Assembly: GCA_025354065.1 (NCBI GenBank)
Contig: JANXNM010000798.1
Coordinates: 1 to 36,709 of the forward strand
Direction of reading: 5' to 3'
Length of the DNA: 36,709 nucleotides
From: Synechococcales cyanobacterium 340R_concoct_173_sub
GTDB lineage: Bacteria > Cyanobacteriota > Cyanobacteriia > Leptolyngbyales > Leptolyngbyaceae
Shown: positions 34,740 through 36,709 of the stretch, piece by piece
How positions within the stretch are numbered: position 1 is the stretch's first letter
Layout of the letters: each line of letters begins with the position of its first letter
The notes under the pieces: generated by a model
Database searches by the model: none
Seen by the model: the letters and a program-made list of their open reading frames with translations, nothing else
Told to the model about the DNA's origin: nothing
Position numbers and translations under genes: made by a program

Positions 34740-35813
34740 ATGGCTATTACAAGACGGATTTTTCTGGCAGCAAGTGCTGCGACAGCTACGATCGCTTCTG
34801 AGCAATTATTCAGAACCCGATCGGCTCAAGCTCAAAACAAAGTATTGAATCTCTATACAGCCCGTCATTATGGATCCGACACTCAGATTTATGAGGGCTT
34901 TTTCAAGAAGACGGGCATTAAGGTAAATCTTGTTGAAGCCACGGCGGACAAGTTGGTTGAACGGGTTAAGAGCGAGGGTCGGAACAGTCCGGCTGACGTG
35001 ATTATGACGGTGGATGCGGGCAATTTGTATCGTGCTCAGCAGGCGGATGTTTTCCAGACTATTGACTCTCGTATTCTAAAGGACGCTATTCCTAAGAACT
35101 TGAGAGATAGCAATGGAACTTGGTTTGGATTTACCAAGCGCACTCGCGTCATTATGTACAACAAGGAAAGAGGCATTGATCTCTCGAAAGTCAAAACCTA
35201 TGAAGATTTAGGCCGTGACGATTTAGGCTACACAATCTTAGTGCGATCGTCTAGCAACATTTATAATCAATCCTTAATGGGTTCGATTATTGAATTGTAT
35301 GGAGATGAGATCGCTGAAAAATGGGCTAAGGGCGTTGTGAAGAACATGGCTCGCAAGCCTGAGGGTGGAGATACTCCGCAGATTCAAGCCCTAGCAGCAG
35401 GAATGGCTGATTTAGCGATTTCTAATACCTATTATCTCGCTCGGTTAGCGAAATCGTCTAAGGCTGAAGATCGTGAAGTGGCCAGTAAAGTAGGCGTGAT
35501 TTTCCCGAATCAATCTGGCGATGGCAAGCTGAGTCGCGGTGCGCATACTAACATTAGTGGCGCGGGTGTGGCAAAGTTTGCACCCAACAAAGAAGCGGCG
35601 ATTCAATATCTAGAATATTTGGCAACGCCTGAAGTTCAAAAGATGTTTGCCGCTAACAACAATGAATACCCAGCTCTAGAAAAAGGGAGAGTTGATGTTG
35701 ATCCAGTTCTACTCAGCTATGGATCGTTTAAGGAAGATGTGATGACATCTGAGATTTTAGGTAAGAACAATCAACGGGCGATTCAAGTGATGGACCGGGC
35801 AGGTTGGAAGTAG
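34740..35813 (+). CDS. futA: Iron(III) ABC transporter substrate-binding protein FutA
   Basis: FutA binds ferric iron in the periplasm (or protects photosystem II on the inner side in some species) for the FutABC importer. The 357-residue protein starts with a twin-arginine signal (ITRRIFLAA, Arg5-Arg6, ending near SAQAQN), consistent with Tat export of a folded metal protein. The mature part has the family features: LNLYTARHYGSDTQIYEGF with the Tyr and His ligands, DVIMTVDAGNLYRAQ, and SNTYYLARLAKS with paired tyrosines. The end is normal. The futB and futC genes are not in the window. Promoter and Fur box in the 110 bases after the repeat could not be defined. A strong terminator follows. 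Confidence 0.93.
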   Translation: MAITRRIFLAASAATATIASEQLFRTRSAQAQNKVLNLYTARHYGSDTQIYEGFFKKTGIKVNLVEATADKLVERVKSEGRNSPADVIMTVDAGNLYRAQQADVFQTIDSRILKDAIPKNLRDSNGTWFGFTKRTRVIMYNKERGIDLSKVKTYEDLGRDDLGYTILVRSSSNIYNQSLMGSIIELYGDEIAEKWAKGVVKNMARKPEGGDTPQIQALAAGMADLAISNTYYLARLAKSSKAEDREVASKVGVIFPNQSGDGKLSRGAHTNISGAGVAKFAPNKEAAIQYLEYLATPEVQKMFAANNNEYPALEKGRVDVDPVLLSYGSFKEDVMTSEILGKNNQRAIQVMDRAGWK

Positions 35814-35865
35814 GATTCAACGGTCTGTGTTTTAAAGTTTAATCCTCCTTTAATCCTCATGTAGT

Positions 35866-35900
35866 AAGTAGGATGCTCCGATCGAGTATCCTACTTTTTT
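35866..35900 (+). terminator. Rho-independent terminator after futA
   Basis: A 13-base stem, AAGTAGGATGCTC and GAGTATCCTACTT (one G-T pair), with a 5-base loop is followed by a run of six T. It is the strongest terminator in the window and separates futA from the next gene, so the two are probably transcribed apart. Confidence 0.93.
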
Positions 35901-35929
35901 AAGGTTATATTATTCATCTCAATTGGATT

Positions 35930-36709
35930 ATGTCTAGCACTATTGAATTTCTCAGCAAAGGCGGACCAATCATGGTGCCGATCGGCGCCTTATCCGTTCT
36001 GACAATTACCTGTGCATTGGAGCGGACTTGGTTTTGGTGGCATACCATACAGGGCGAGAAGCAGCTTGTTTCTAAAATTTTGCAAGTGTCACAAGACGAT
36101 TTAGGTGAAGCAAAGACCATTGCAGAGCAAGCCAAACGATTGCCCATTGGTCGATTTATCTTAGCAGCATTGCGTTTGAATCAACCCACTCCAGAAACAT
36201 TTCAATTGGCGATGGTGGCGGCGGGCGATCGGGAATTTATTGAAATGCGAAAGTGTGACAAGTTGCTGGAAACTATTGTTGCGATCGCGCCGTTGCTAGG
36301 ACTATTGGGAACCGTAACGGGTTTGATTGCGACATTTTTTAATTTGAATATTGGTGGCGGGGGCGGTGGAAATGTTGACTTATCAAAAGCTTCTCAAGGA
36401 ATTGCAGAGGCGTTGATTACTACAGCGGGCGGAATGATTGTTGCGATTATGGCATTGATCATTTATCGGGCCTGCGTTGGATTGCAAGCCGCACAAATCG
36501 ATTATTTTTCAGAAGTGGGGAGTGAATTGGAGTTGATTTATCGGCAACGTTGGTATGAACCGCGTATGAATCACGAACAACAGCAAAATTTGAGCCAAGA
36601 ATTATTGCAGCAAATGGTGACATTGTTGAACGATCGGCTTCCTGCTCTTAATTCAACGCTGACGTTTGATGATGGTGTGGCCCATTTGCCAACTGAGAAC
36701 CAGGACGGG
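35930..36709 (+). CDS. ExbB/TolQ/MotA-type proton channel family protein (3' end cut)
   Basis: An open frame of 260 codons runs from an ATG at 35930 to the window edge without a stop. It starts with a first membrane helix (GGPIMVPIGALSVLTITCAL), then a cytoplasmic loop. Two helices of the ExbB/TolQ type follow, with ETIVAIAPLLGLLGTVTGLI and EALITTAGGMIVAIMALIIY, the conserved TPLLGLLGTV-like motif appearing as APLLGLLGTV. Such proteins, with an ExbD/TolR partner, use the proton gradient to energise outer-membrane uptake or cell-envelope work. An exbD-like gene probably follows outside the window. It lies directly after futA, which suggests iron uptake, but a terminator separates the two. Confidence 0.87.
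   Translation, partial: MSSTIEFLSKGGPIMVPIGALSVLTITCALERTWFWWHTIQGEKQLVSKILQVSQDDLGEAKTIAEQAKRLPIGRFILAALRLNQPTPETFQLAMVAAGDREFIEMRKCDKLLETIVAIAPLLGLLGTVTGLIATFFNLNIGGGGGGNVDLSKASQGIAEALITTAGGMIVAIMALIIYRACVGLQAAQIDYFSEVGSELELIYRQRWYEPRMNHEQQQNLSQELLQQMVTLLNDRLPALNSTLTFDDGVAHLPTENQDG

Overview
The window is chromosomal DNA from a cyanobacterium. It opens with the end of psbD overlapping psbC (photosystem II D2 and CP43) and carries several other markers of cyanobacteria and plastids: PSRP-3/Ycf65, FtrV, SipA, DUF1823 and FutA. A fraC-fraD-fraE cluster, the septal-junction and filament-integrity genes, points to a filamentous species. The octamer core CGATCG/GCGATCGC (HIP1-like) is scattered through both genes and spacers, also typical of this phylum. 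I cannot name the genus.

Layout. 1-1.6 kb: psbD end, psbC and a strong terminator. 2.0-4.0 kb: a secreted protein of unknown function, a HAD hydrolase, and PSRP-3 with a TTG start. 4.0-10.1 kb is an accessory region. It holds an intact Uma2-type nuclease, a row of decayed small genes (a retropepsin-like protease and its partner, both frameshifted), a PIN-domain toxin with its antitoxin, a large MmeI-like single-chain restriction-modification enzyme, a 37-residue membrane microprotein, an inverted remnant of an Uma2 gene, and an arsH remnant with an internal deletion. 10.1-18.9 kb returns to core genes: a tandem-domain corrinoid adenosyltransferase, fraCDE, larE, a PilB-N-terminal-like protein without an ATPase, map, bioF and DUF1823. 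18.9-25.6 kb: mgtE, a GerMN lipoprotein, rluD, a second Uma2 gene, rsmD, a ribokinase and sipA. 25.6-32.4 kb: an ABC exporter, a SnoaL-like protein, ftrV, a zinc-ribbon PP2C phosphatase, an NfeD/SPFH pair and a Fur-family regulator. 32.5-36.7 kb: purS and purQ separated by a broken Rpn/DUF4351 gene, then futA and an ExbB/TolQ-like gene that runs off the end.

How the genes work together. The photosynthesis and redox genes (psbDC, ftrV, sipA), the filament genes (fraCDE) and the iron genes (futA and perhaps the ExbB-like channel) are ordinary housekeeping for a filamentous cyanobacterium. NfeD and SPFH form a usual membrane-microdomain pair, and purS/purQ encode two parts of FGAM synthetase. 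The most unusual part is 4-10 kb. There, defence and toxin-antitoxin genes sit among at least four gene remnants, and homologous Uma2 C-terminal sequence lies at both ends in opposite orientation, which suggests an insertion and deletion hot spot. I found no rRNA, tRNA, CRISPR array or complete insertion sequence. No clearly new multi-gene system is evident. The best candidates for novelty are the chain of tiny coupled reading frames behind the PIN toxin, the 37-residue membrane microprotein, the ATPase-less PilB-like protein with repeated FFER motifs, and the hairpin in the mgtE leader.
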